This document shows positions 25,702-33,544 of a stretch of DNA of 64,000 bases, in pieces (the stretch's first letter is position 1; each line of letters begins with the position of its first letter). Source of the stretch: JAGVDM01 sp964642315. GTDB taxonomy: Bacteria; Patescibacteriota; Gracilibacteria; Peribacterales; Peribacteraceae. Below the pieces are notes generated by a model. That model was not told where the DNA came from and searched no databases. It was given only the letters and a program-made list of their open reading frames with translations. The translations under genes were made by a program, and so were the position numbers. The DNA lies in NCBI GenBank assembly GCA_964642315.1, contig CAZXOG010000001.1, positions 372,001 to 436,000 on the forward strand, in the 5' to 3' direction.

Positions 25702-26100
25702 CTATCGAGATTGTGTATCGATGCAACAATCAGCCTCTGTTTCCACAAGCCAATCGGATTTGATAAAACCTTTTACTTCTACAAAAGTACATGCCGGCCG
25801 GATTTCCGAGAAGAATTCCCCATGCGCTTTTGCGGCTTCTTTCCATCGGGAGATATCCGTCAGCATTATCCGTGTTCGGATCACATCCTGTAATGATCCA
25901 CCCAGATCTTCAATAGCCTTCTGCATTATCCCTATGCAGTGCTTTGTCTGGCCATAGACGTCGCCGATGCAGGTAGTTGTCCCATCTGGCGAAATTGGTG
26001 CAGTTCCTGCAACTGCAATACAATTGCCACTTTTCACCGCCCGAGAAAACCCTATGGGCTTTTCCAATGGTGAGCCAGACGAGACATTCTGCCGTTGCAT
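25702..26100 (-). CDS. RidA/YjgF/YER057c-family protein
   Basis: 132 aa, normal for the family. RidA enzymes deaminate reactive enamine/imine intermediates that leak from PLP enzymes. Family marks are SGSPLEKPIGFSRAVKSG at the start, VAGTAPISPDG, AIEDLGGSLQDVIRTRIMLTDI with the substrate-binding Arg, and the C-terminal SDWLVETEADC in place of VEIEAIA. The gene is visibly richer in A+T than its neighbours, which suggests recent acquisition. TAGAAT lies 6 nt before the ATG (minus strand, 26107-26112), so the mRNA is leaderless like native genes here. It is followed on the opposite strand by the SLH gene and preceded by tRNA-Leu. Confidence 0.88.
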   Translation of the reverse strand: MQRQNVSSGSPLEKPIGFSRAVKSGNCIAVAGTAPISPDGTTTCIGDVYGQTKHCIGIMQKAIEDLGGSLQDVIRTRIMLTDISRWKEAAKAHGEFFSEIRPACTFVEVKGFIKSDWLVETEADCCIDTQSR

Positions 26101-26160
26101 GGCTTGATTCTATCACTGCAATTCTCCACGAATTAGTTTTCTTTCTTCGCAAGAGTCGAA

Positions 26161-26249
26161 TGGTGCCGCCGGCTGGACTCGAACCAGCACGCCCTTTTAC
26201 AGAGCAGGGGATTTTAAGTCCCCCGTGTCTACCGTTCCACCACGGCGGC
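26161..26249 (-). tRNA. tRNA-Leu (TAA)
   Basis: 89 nt with an encoded CCA. GCCGCCG pairs with CGGCGGC, the anticodon loop is CTTAAAA (anticodon TAA), and there is a long variable arm as in class II tRNAs. A TATACT box lies 26 nt upstream. Confidence 0.95.
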
Positions 26250-26319
26250 AAGTATAGAAAAGAGCAAGATGCAGCGCGCAGTATAGCGCGGCGCAGAGGA
26301 GGGGAGGAGGAGTTCCCCC

Positions 26320-27585
26320 TTAGATCGGTAACATTGCCGGTTGCGCCTGCACATCCGGCCGGTGTTGCTGTTCGCCCACGGCGAGCGCCTCGCCGGTAAG
26401 CGGATCCACCTCTTCCGCAAGCAGGATGAGGCGGCGAAGCGTGGTGCCCACGGGCGAGCAGGTCATCAGGGTGCTCAGGCGCTTGTTAATGGGCTGATCG
26501 AGAACTTTCACCTCCGTCGGTTTCACTTCCTGCTTGCTCCGCACCACGTACCGGTGCTGGTCGCCGCCGTAGTAGACGTAGTACTCATCGCCCACATCCA
26601 GGTTGTGCAGGCGCGCGAAGACCGTCTTGTATTTCCCCGGCGCCCAGGGGTAGTAGGAGCTGTGCCCCGTAACGAAGAAGTTCCCCGCCTGCCCCGGCCG
26701 CGCGGTGCCGGGGTAGTGCACCACGCCGTACTGCAGGGCTTCCTGAATGTCCTTTTCCACCCGTTCCCAGTCTTCCTCCAAAAGCGCTCTGTACGAAGGG
26801 GTCACGAGCGGCACGTTGAGCCCGAGCTTGGGCACGATGATGCGGTTCTCCGGCGGGCCGACCGGCGGCAAAAACGCGAGGAGATTGCCTTCTTCTCCGC
26901 CAGCGGTCGCGAGGGTAGGGAGCCTTAAGAGCTTCTCCTTCAGGCGGTCATCGATCACCGCGGTCTGTTCCTGCACTTCCTGCGCGTGCTGCAGCGGGTG
27001 AATCTTTTCCCGTATGATTTGCCAGAAGCTCTCGTAGTTGAGCGCCGTGAAGAGTCCCAGGAAAATTACGGCGAATGTGGAGCCGAAGCGGATTACATCC
27101 ACCATGAAGAGTGTGGTGCGGTTGTACTGCTTCGGTTCGTGCTTGGGGTGCAGCACCCACACCGGCTGGAGCAGAAAATTCCTGAGTGATTGCCATGCGC
27201 GCATGGCACCGCTTGCCATACCGCTCGCCGCATTCCCGGCGTTGCGGAAACTCTCGCGGTACTGCGCCGCTCCTTCGGACGCAAAACACTGTACTGCCTG
27301 GCTCACGCGGTTACGGGCCTCCCCGATGAGCGGCCGGATGGAGATGGCTGCAAAGGGGGTTTCTTCGCGCGTTTCCGCCGCGAGCTCTTCGATCCATTCC
27401 GGGATTGGCGCATGCTGCACCGGAGCGGCAGCGGCATGAGGTTCCTCGTGCAAGGCTTGGGGAGCCGCCGGTGCCTCCTGTTTCTCTTCCTTCGGCGTTG
27501 CGGAAACTTCCATCCACTCGTTCTCGAGGATGATGTTGCCGTCGGCATCGTAACTCGCGCGGTGGTGCTGGCGTGTATCACGCAT
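26320..27585 (-). CDS. sortase with long cytoplasmic N-terminal extension
   Basis: 421 aa. The first 160 residues are an Ala/Glu/Pro-rich cytoplasmic region, followed by one membrane helix (about 162-182, VIRFGSTFAVIFLGLF), a linker, and a sortase domain. The catalytic His308 is in TGHSSYYPW, Cys376 in LMTCSPVG and the catalytic Arg in TTLRRL, all in the proper order. Sortases cleave a C-terminal sorting signal and attach the protein to the envelope; likely clients here are the cupredoxin (PQTGPG) and cohesin (LPGETG) proteins. The class cannot be fixed by eye (class D/E-like). TACACT lies 12 nt before the ATG. Confidence 0.9.
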   Translation of the reverse strand: MRDTRQHHRASYDADGNIILENEWMEVSATPKEEKQEAPAAPQALHEEPHAAAAPVQHAPIPEWIEELAAETREETPFAAISIRPLIGEARNRVSQAVQCFASEGAAQYRESFRNAGNAASGMASGAMRAWQSLRNFLLQPVWVLHPKHEPKQYNRTTLFMVDVIRFGSTFAVIFLGLFTALNYESFWQIIREKIHPLQHAQEVQEQTAVIDDRLKEKLLRLPTLATAGGEEGNLLAFLPPVGPPENRIIVPKLGLNVPLVTPSYRALLEEDWERVEKDIQEALQYGVVHYPGTARPGQAGNFFVTGHSSYYPWAPGKYKTVFARLHNLDVGDEYYVYYGGDQHRYVVRSKQEVKPTEVKVLDQPINKRLSTLMTCSPVGTTLRRLILLAEEVDPLTGEALAVGEQQHRPDVQAQPAMLPI

Positions 27586-27673
27586 GGAAATCTCAGTAGT
27601 GTAGCATATTCCTGCCCCTTTGGGTAGGGAGCCAGCCTACCGCTTTGGGGCTTCCGGGGGAGAGAAAAGCCCG

Positions 27674-28759
27674 TCAATTTCGCTCGCGGATCACAGCTCC
27701 TCCAATGACCTGCGTCCCCCGGTAGAACACCGCGGATTGCCCTGGAGCAATGCCGCGAATCGGCTCTGCAAGCCGAAAAGTCACGCGGTCTCCGTGAACA
27801 CGGAGCGTGCCCGGATGCCTGCGGCCCTGCGAGTTCACCCGCACGTGGAGCGGTATATCCGTTTCCTCTGGCGGCGCGCCGCCCGGCCAGCGGGGAGATT
27901 CCCCGAGAATTTCTGATTCGCAGTCAGCCCCAGAGGGAGCCACAAACACGGTATTTGTCCCTATGTCCTTGCGCACGACATGGAGCGGGATTGTGAGTCC
28001 GCCGATGCCGAGGCCCTTGCGCTGGCCGATCGTGTAGAACGGCAGGCCTCTATGCTCGCCGACCTCCGTACCATCGAGCGTGCGGATTGGCCCTGCTTTG
28101 GTGTGCGGCAGGTGCCGCCGGAGGAACGCCGCAGGTTCCTTCTCCGGGTAGAAGCAGACATCCTGGCTCTCCTCGTAGTGCTTAGGGAGCGGAACGCCGA
28201 AGGACCTCGCGAGCGCGATCACGTCCGCTTTGTGCATGTCCCCGAGTGGGAAGAGAATGCGCTGAAGCTGTTCTCGCGCTATTGCGTAGAGGAAGTAGCT
28301 CTGGTCTTTGTCGCTATCGGTTGCTTCGTGGAGGGTCGGCTTGCTCTCCGCATCGCGGAGAATGCGCGCGTAGTGCCCGGTGGCGACCGCATCACACCTG
28401 AGTTCATCGGCCATGGCGAAGAGCGTTGCGAATTTCACGACCCTGTTGCAGAGCACGCAGGGGTTCGGCGTGCGGCCGCGCTCGTACTCGCGCAGGAACG
28501 GATCCACCACGTCCCGCTTGAATGCATCGGAGATATCCCTGTGCTGGAGCGGGAAGCCGAGGTCTGCGGCAACGGCGTTCGCGCGGTGCACCGTCTGCGG
28601 GTTGCAGCACTTGCTCGGGAGCAGCTGCGCCATCGGCGGGGCGAGCGGATCGCTCCAGAGCGAGAACCGCACGCCGAGGAGCTCATGGCCCTCGCGGGCA
28701 AGCAAATGGGCAGTCACACTGGAATCCACACCCCCGGACATGGCGACGAGAATGCGCAC
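27674..28759 (-). CDS. mnmA: tRNA-specific 2-thiouridylase MnmA
   Basis: 361 aa. Thiolates U34 of tRNA Lys, Glu and Gln using ATP and a persulfide relay. The PP-loop SGGVDSS is at residues 8-14; the first catalytic Cys is in TPNPCVLCNR (about 102), the second in ESQDVCF (about 200), followed by a C-terminal beta barrel with HVRVNSQGRR. The start is a GTG at 28759; the nearest ATG (28767) is out of frame. TATCAT (minus strand, 28766-28771) lies 6 nt upstream of the GTG, so translation probably starts at the first base of a leaderless mRNA. Confidence 0.95.
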   Translation of the reverse strand: MRILVAMSGGVDSSVTAHLLAREGHELLGVRFSLWSDPLAPPMAQLLPSKCCNPQTVHRANAVAADLGFPLQHRDISDAFKRDVVDPFLREYERGRTPNPCVLCNRVVKFATLFAMADELRCDAVATGHYARILRDAESKPTLHEATDSDKDQSYFLYAIAREQLQRILFPLGDMHKADVIALARSFGVPLPKHYEESQDVCFYPEKEPAAFLRRHLPHTKAGPIRTLDGTEVGEHRGLPFYTIGQRKGLGIGGLTIPLHVVRKDIGTNTVFVAPSGADCESEILGESPRWPGGAPPEETDIPLHVRVNSQGRRHPGTLRVHGDRVTFRLAEPIRGIAPGQSAVFYRGTQVIGGAVIRERN

Positions 28760-28851
28760 CTGCGCATGATAGCAACCTTGAACCTGCAGGCACGCAACAC
28801 TGTGCGGTTTCCGCCAATCGACAGTTGGAGAAATCTGGTATCATGCGCCCG

Positions 28852-30087
28852 ATGACGTGGACAGTTGATCAGGCCCTGGAACACTGGCAACGCGAAAAAC
28901 TCCTCACGGAGAAGCAGGTCCGTTCCCTTAAAAAAAGCCTGGATGGGAAGGGTGAAACGCATTTGCCAAACAGGGCGCTTGCGATTTTCGGCACGATCGG
29001 GGCAATCCTCGTGGCGCTTGGCGTGATCCTGTTCTTCGCGAGCAACTGGTCTGCCATGACGCCGCTCCTCAAAGTCGGGGTGCTTCTTGTCGGGATTCTT
29101 CTCACCGCTGTCACCGGGTACTCCATGCAGTACGGGAACGGCCGCTACCCCAAGGTGGGGGCGGCGGTGCTCTTCCTCAACGTGCTGCTCTTCGGCGCGA
29201 GCATCTTCCTCGTGGCGCAGATTTACCATTTGCAGCTCAACTTCTGGCTCGGGACGGCGCTGTGGTTCCTCGTGACGGCGTACTTCGCATACGCGCTGCA
29301 GTCCCGGCTGCATGCGTGGCTTGCCGTGCTTCTGCTGCTCCTCACGATCGGGTGGCTGCGCACGGCGCTTTTGAGCGGTTTTTCCACGGAGTTCGATTTC
29401 CTCTTTGAAAGTCGTGTAAGCGTGCTCGGGTTGCTGCCGCTCTTCGGCGTCACGCTCATCGGCGCGAATGCGCTCCACAGGCGTCACGAGCTCATGCGCT
29501 TTGCGAGCGGTATCCTCTTTGCCTGGGGGGTGTTCTTCACCCTGATTCCGATTGTCATTTCCACGGCGCACAGGGAGTTCTTCTTCCAGTACTTTGCCCT
29601 CCCGACGGATCCTGTCGCCATTGTTCTCCTGGTTGTCGCGATCGTCACCGCTGCTTGGGCCGTAATCCGCGGGAACTTCGAGGAGGATCCGAGGAGCCGG
29701 TATGGACTTGTTGCCCTTGCGCTCTACGTGGCGTACGTCTTCATTCTCGCAAAGGTCCCGGCAATGCTCGGGTATCCGGAGCCGAGCGGCTACTACGATT
29801 ACCTGCAAGGGGCAGAAATGTGGTCGGTTCGGATGCTCTTCATTCTCCACGTTGTACTTACCTTTGTTCTCCATCTCGTTGTTCTGTGGTTCGGCGCGAT
29901 CCTGCGCCGGCCGGCTCTCGTGAACATCGGCATGCTCGGCATGGTGCTGCTCATCATGATTCAGTACTTCAACTTCGCGTACTCCATGTTCGACAGGTCG
30001 CTCTTCTTCATCGTCGGCGGCGCGCTCCTCCTTGGCATGAGCCTCCTCTTGGAACGCAAGCGCCAGCGTCTCCTTGCTTCCTTCTAA
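28852..30087 (+). CDS. DUF2157 multi-pass membrane protein
   Basis: 411 aa. A short cytoplasmic N-terminal domain (WTVDQALEHWQREKLLTEKQV, about 1-45) fits DUF2157, followed by about eleven or twelve membrane helices starting near residue 45 (ALAIFGTIGAILVALGVILF). No biochemical role is established for the family. The ATG at 28852 lies 7 nt after an extended -10 (TGGTATCAT, 28836-28844). It is followed 3 nt later by a GDYXXLXY protein, a pairing common in bacteria that implies joint function in the membrane. Confidence 0.85.
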   Translation: MTWTVDQALEHWQREKLLTEKQVRSLKKSLDGKGETHLPNRALAIFGTIGAILVALGVILFFASNWSAMTPLLKVGVLLVGILLTAVTGYSMQYGNGRYPKVGAAVLFLNVLLFGASIFLVAQIYHLQLNFWLGTALWFLVTAYFAYALQSRLHAWLAVLLLLLTIGWLRTALLSGFSTEFDFLFESRVSVLGLLPLFGVTLIGANALHRRHELMRFASGILFAWGVFFTLIPIVISTAHREFFFQYFALPTDPVAIVLLVVAIVTAAWAVIRGNFEEDPRSRYGLVALALYVAYVFILAKVPAMLGYPEPSGYYDYLQGAEMWSVRMLFILHVVLTFVLHLVVLWFGAILRRPALVNIGMLGMVLLIMIQYFNFAYSMFDRSLFFIVGGALLLGMSLLLERKRQRLLASF

Positions 30088-30090
30088 GGA

Positions 30091-30663
30091 ATGAAACTCC
30101 GCATAGCATTTCTCATCGGCATCCTGCTCCAACTCACGGCGATCTTCGCGCTCTTCCTCCCGCATGTGTATCTGCTTGCGACGGGGGAATCGATCCGCTT
30201 GAAGACCGTGCCGGTTGATCCGTGGTCGGTGTTCCGTGGCGAGTACGTGACGCTCTCGTACGAGGCGGGAGAGGATTTGCCGCTGTCCTCGTACATGGAT
30301 GGCAGGCAGGTGTACGTGGTGCTCAAGGACAGTGGAGAGGGATTCTACGAGCGCGTTCGGTATGCCGATGAGAAGCCTGTGCTCGCTGAGGGAGAGGTAT
30401 GTCTGGTAGGACGGACGGAATGGGGGAGGGCTTCGTTCCCGGACATCGGACAGTACTTCGTGGAGGAAGGGCTTGCCCAGGCGTTCCAGGACGCCGCGTT
30501 CTCCCGCAGGCTCTACGTGGATGTCGTCGTGAATTCCTCGTGCCATGCCCTCATCCGGGATGTCGTCGTGAGCGCGGAAGCCGTGCAGAACATGTTTGCG
30601 GATCCTTCGCTTGTCATGCCGCCGCCTCTGGATGCAGAATCATCGGACCCCAAGGTCCGTTGA
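30091..30663 (+). CDS. GDYXXLXY-domain membrane protein
   Basis: 190 aa. One N-terminal membrane helix (about 5-30) is followed by the family motif, here RGEYVTLSY near residue 50, with the preceding PVDPWSVF. The rest is a beta-rich extracytoplasmic domain. GDYXXLXY proteins usually sit beside DUF2157 proteins, as here (3-nt gap after TAA). Two cysteines are present. The function is unknown. prfA follows after 16 nt, so the three genes are probably one transcription unit. Confidence 0.82.
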   Translation: MKLRIAFLIGILLQLTAIFALFLPHVYLLATGESIRLKTVPVDPWSVFRGEYVTLSYEAGEDLPLSSYMDGRQVYVVLKDSGEGFYERVRYADEKPVLAEGEVCLVGRTEWGRASFPDIGQYFVEEGLAQAFQDAAFSRRLYVDVVVNSSCHALIRDVVVSAEAVQNMFADPSLVMPPPLDAESSDPKVR

Positions 30664-30679
30664 TGCCTCTTCTTCATCC

Positions 30680-31741
30680 ATGATTGAGCAACTGCGATTG
30701 CTGGCGGCTGAGCACGCTGAGCTGCAACGCCGTATGGCGGATCCCGAAGTATTCGGCGATCCGCGGGAGATCGCGCGCATTGGAAAGCGCCTAGCAGAGC
30801 TGGAACCGCTCCTCCCTTTCCTTGCAGAGTATGACCGTTGCACGGCGGCTATCGGGGCCGTGCAGGATGTCGTCGCGGATCCCGACCTCCTCGCTCTTGC
30901 GGAGGAAGAAGCGCAGCAGGCAAGGCGGCGTATGCCGGAACTGGAGGAGCAGATGCGGGCTTTCCTGATCCCGAAAGATCCCGATGATGACCGTAACGTT
31001 ATTCTGGAAGTCCGGGCGGGAACGGGTGGGGAGGAAGCTGCTCTCTTCGCAGCAGATTTGATGCGGATGTACATCCGTTTCGCGGAGATCCGGCGGTGGA
31101 AAGCGGAGCTCTTAAGCAGCACGCCGACGGATGGCGGCGGCGTGAAGGAGGCAATTGTGAAGATTGAGGGAGCCGGTGCGTACGGAGAGCTCAAGCAGGA
31201 ATCAGGCGTCCATCGCGTGCAGCGGATTCCGGAGACGGAAAGCAAGGGGCGCATTCACACCTCGACCGCGACCGTGGCCATTCTCCCGGAGGCGGAGGCC
31301 GTGGACGTGGATATCCGTCCACAGGATTTGCGGGTTGATACCTTCCGCGCCAGCGGTGCAGGAGGCCAGCACGTTAACAAGACCGAGAGCGCCATCCGGA
31401 TCACGCACATTCCCACGGGAACAGTGGTGGAATGCCAGACTGAGCGCAGCCAAATCCGCAATCGTGAAATCGCCTTCGGGATGCTTCGGAGTCGTCTCTA
31501 TGCGGCGGAACAGGAGCGCCGCGCACGCGAGCGCGGGGATCTCCGTGCCGGACAGGTGGGTGGCGGCGAGCGCAGCGAGAAGATCCGTACCTACAATTTT
31601 CCGCAGGATCGTCTTACCGATCACCGCTTGAACCAGAACTTCAGCAATCTCCCCGCGATAATGGAGGGGAATATCGATGATCTTATTGCAGCATTGCGCC
31701 TGCACGAGCAAGAAGAACGGCTGCGGAAGATCGAGGCATAG
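30680..31741 (+). CDS. prfA: peptide chain release factor 1
   Basis: 353 aa. Terminates translation at UAA and UAG. The GGQ motif is in SGAGGQHVNKTESAIR near residue 227, and the stop-codon-reading PxT element is PET in VQRIPETESKGR, where E. coli has PAT. The ATG at 30680 matches the family start (MIEQLRLLAAEHAEL). It is preceded by GCCTCTTCTTCATCC, a C/U-rich leader with no Shine-Dalgarno sequence. No HemK/PrmC methyltransferase gene is adjacent. Confidence 0.96.
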   Translation: MIEQLRLLAAEHAELQRRMADPEVFGDPREIARIGKRLAELEPLLPFLAEYDRCTAAIGAVQDVVADPDLLALAEEEAQQARRRMPELEEQMRAFLIPKDPDDDRNVILEVRAGTGGEEAALFAADLMRMYIRFAEIRRWKAELLSSTPTDGGGVKEAIVKIEGAGAYGELKQESGVHRVQRIPETESKGRIHTSTATVAILPEAEAVDVDIRPQDLRVDTFRASGAGGQHVNKTESAIRITHIPTGTVVECQTERSQIRNREIAFGMLRSRLYAAEQERRARERGDLRAGQVGGGERSEKIRTYNFPQDRLTDHRLNQNFSNLPAIMEGNIDDLIAALRLHEQEERLRKIEA

Positions 31742-31746
31742 AATGC

Positions 31747-31774
31747 TTGCATCCGGGCATTCGGAACGTAGAAT
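31747..31774 (+). promoter_or_regulatory. promoter of the 78-aa gene
   Basis: TTGCAT (31747-31752), 16-nt spacer, TAGAAT (31769-31774), 9 nt to the ATG at 31784. A GAATGC/GCATTC inverted repeat just past the prfA stop overlaps the -35. Confidence 0.55.
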
Positions 31775-31783
31775 GCCCGCCTC

Positions 31784-32020
31784 ATGGAACAGCGGAAGAA
31801 TAATCCTGGAATCACGATGAGCGAGTGGGAAGCGCAGGTGAAGGTGCTTGAAACGCTCAACGTGTTCCGCGACGGCCAGTCGAAGTACACCCCCGAGGGG
31901 AAGCCCTGGTGCCTTGTCTACTCGGCGGAGGAACTCCTGCGGTTCGCACCGACATTCCTGTCGCTTTCCTTTCGGAAGGTGATGCAGGAAAAGCTTCTAC
32001 AAGAGCATTCAGCGACGTAA
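31784..32020 (+). CDS. hypothetical protein, 78 aa
   Basis: No family recognised. A small soluble protein (MSEWEAQVKVLETLNVFRDG in the middle; no signal peptide or membrane helix). The case for it rests on a well-spaced promoter ending 9 nt before the ATG and on ordinary codon use. It overlaps the 3' end of purD by 12 nt, tail to tail. Confidence 0.55.
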   Translation: MEQRKNNPGITMSEWEAQVKVLETLNVFRDGQSKYTPEGKPWCLVYSAEELLRFAPTFLSLSFRKVMQEKLLQEHSAT

Positions 32021-33334
32021 GCGTTCCATTGTAGTAATACGCTGTTCCACCAGTGCAGCGGTCCCGATATCTGCCCTGTGACGCACCGGTCCTTGGACGA
32101 GTGAGCAATACTCCTCGGCAATACGCTCCGCTTCCGCAATGGTGCCTGCGATGCCGACGACGCCCGCCGTCCTCGATCCGCCGAGGAGCAGGGTGCCCCG
32201 GTTGTCCTCCGCAATGTCTCCGAAGTAGAGCCGTGCGTCTGTCGGAACGGGCGGGAAGGTCACCGGCTGGCCTCTCTGGTCCTTGGCAACGGGGTAGCTC
32301 TCCGGCGTGATGTACTTGCAGACGGTTGCCTTCCTTTCGAATTTCACGAGGGTTTCCGCGAGTTCATTCGTCGTAATCGCCTGGCAGATGTCCACAAAGT
32401 CAGTTGAGAGGATTGGGAGCACATTGAGGGCTTCGGGATCGCCGAAACGCGCGTTGTACTCAATTACCTTGATCCCGTCTGCCGTTGCGATGAATCCTCC
32501 ATAAAGGATGCCGTGATAGGGTTCACCGCACTCGCGCATGAGCGCCTCCGCGGTGATGCGGTTGATGTCGCTCGCGTGCCGGAGATCCCCCTCCGTGAGG
32601 AAGGGGAGCGAATGGTTGGCATCGGAGTATGTGCCCATGCCGCCGGTGTTGGGGCCCGTATCGCCCTCGTATGCGCGCTTGTGGTCCTGGACGGCAGGCA
32701 TATCTACCACCTGAGAGCCGGAGACGAACGAGAGCAGGCTGAACTCTATACCGACGAGCTTCTCCTCCACCACGGCGCGCCCGCATTCGGCGATGCATTC
32801 CTGGGCGTAGCGCACGCCTTCTTCTGCGGAAGCCAAATGCTCCCCGCTCACTTTTACCCCCTTGCCGCCACGGAGAGCGTCGAACTTTACGACGAAATTC
32901 CCGCCAAGCTCTTGAGTAATATAGTTGTTCAAGTCTTTTGGCTCACTGGAAGTAAAAACACTGTACTTTGGCAATGAATCAGGGGCAGCCTTCATCAGGA
33001 GATCGCGGGCGAAAGACTTGCTGGATTCAATGCGGGCAAGCGACTTCTTCGGTGCGACGGTGGGGATTCCCATTTCTTCGAGCACATCGGCGAGTCCTCC
33101 GCCGATGGGGTCATCCGGCCCGACAATGGCAAGATCTGGTTTCGCACTGTTCGCAATCCCAGCCACCCACGCGAAGTCGAGGATGTTGCCAACGTGGAGG
33201 GCGTGTGAAAGTTGGGCAAGTCCGGGGTTTCTGGTTGTACAGGCGGAGATAATTTCTGGCGTATGGGAGCTGCGGCTCAGTGCTTCGGCAATGGCGTGTT
33301 CGCGGGCGGAACTAGCAACGAGGAAGACCTTCAT
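32009..33334 (-). CDS. purD: phosphoribosylamine-glycine ligase (GARS)
   Basis: 441 aa. Second step of purine synthesis: phosphoribosylamine, glycine and ATP give GAR. ATP-grasp layout with an N-terminal Rossmann half (VFLVASSAREHAIAEAL; the usual GxGGREHA is altered to SSAREHA), FVVKFDALRGGKGVKV, EEKLVGIEFSLLSF, GPNTGGMGTYSD, and IEYNARFGDPEALNVLP as the metal-binding site. The ATG at 33334 has a TTGACC-16-CATACT promoter ending 6 nt upstream. purF lies upstream on the same strand but behind its own hairpin, so purD is a separate unit. Confidence 0.94.
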   Translation of the reverse strand: MKVFLVASSAREHAIAEALSRSSHTPEIISACTTRNPGLAQLSHALHVGNILDFAWVAGIANSAKPDLAIVGPDDPIGGGLADVLEEMGIPTVAPKKSLARIESSKSFARDLLMKAAPDSLPKYSVFTSSEPKDLNNYITQELGGNFVVKFDALRGGKGVKVSGEHLASAEEGVRYAQECIAECGRAVVEEKLVGIEFSLLSFVSGSQVVDMPAVQDHKRAYEGDTGPNTGGMGTYSDANHSLPFLTEGDLRHASDINRITAEALMRECGEPYHGILYGGFIATADGIKVIEYNARFGDPEALNVLPILSTDFVDICQAITTNELAETLVKFERKATVCKYITPESYPVAKDQRGQPVTFPPVPTDARLYFGDIAEDNRGTLLLGGSRTAGVVGIAGTIAEAERIAEEYCSLVQGPVRHRADIGTAALVEQRITTMERLRR

Positions 33335-33340
33335 GGAAGC

Positions 33341-33368
33341 AGTATGCAGCATGCTGTATGCAGGTCAA
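33341..33368 (-). promoter_or_regulatory. promoter of purD
   Basis: Minus strand TTGACC (33363-33368), 16-nt spacer, CATACT (33341-33346), 6 nt to the ATG. A leaderless mRNA is predicted. Confidence 0.7.
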
Positions 33369-33513
33369 ACGATGATGTCCTCAGGGCTGCATATGGCTCA
33401 ATCGGTATCCGGTCCCGCGGCGTGTGCCGCAGGCACCATACAACATTGTGTCGAAGCGCGGGTCTCGCAGGTCCCACGCTGGAGGCACACCGATAAGAGA
33501 AAAGGTGGTTCGT

Positions 33514-33541
33514 GGAGGAAAAAACCGCAGGTTTGTCCTCC
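33514..33541 (-). terminator. terminator hairpin of purF
   Basis: Minus strand GGAGGA-C-AAACC-TGC-GGTTT-TTT-TCCTCC immediately 3' of the purF stop. The core AAACCTxCGGTTT matches the hairpin after tRNA-Tyr. The T run is inside the stem rather than after it. Confidence 0.5.
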
Positions 33542-33544
33542 GCG

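Noticed and set aside
28714..30546. 610-codon minus-strand frame opposite the DUF2157/GDYXXLXY pair
   Set aside because: It is the reverse of two membrane proteins; it reads as Arg/Glu/His-rich low complexity with no family marks.
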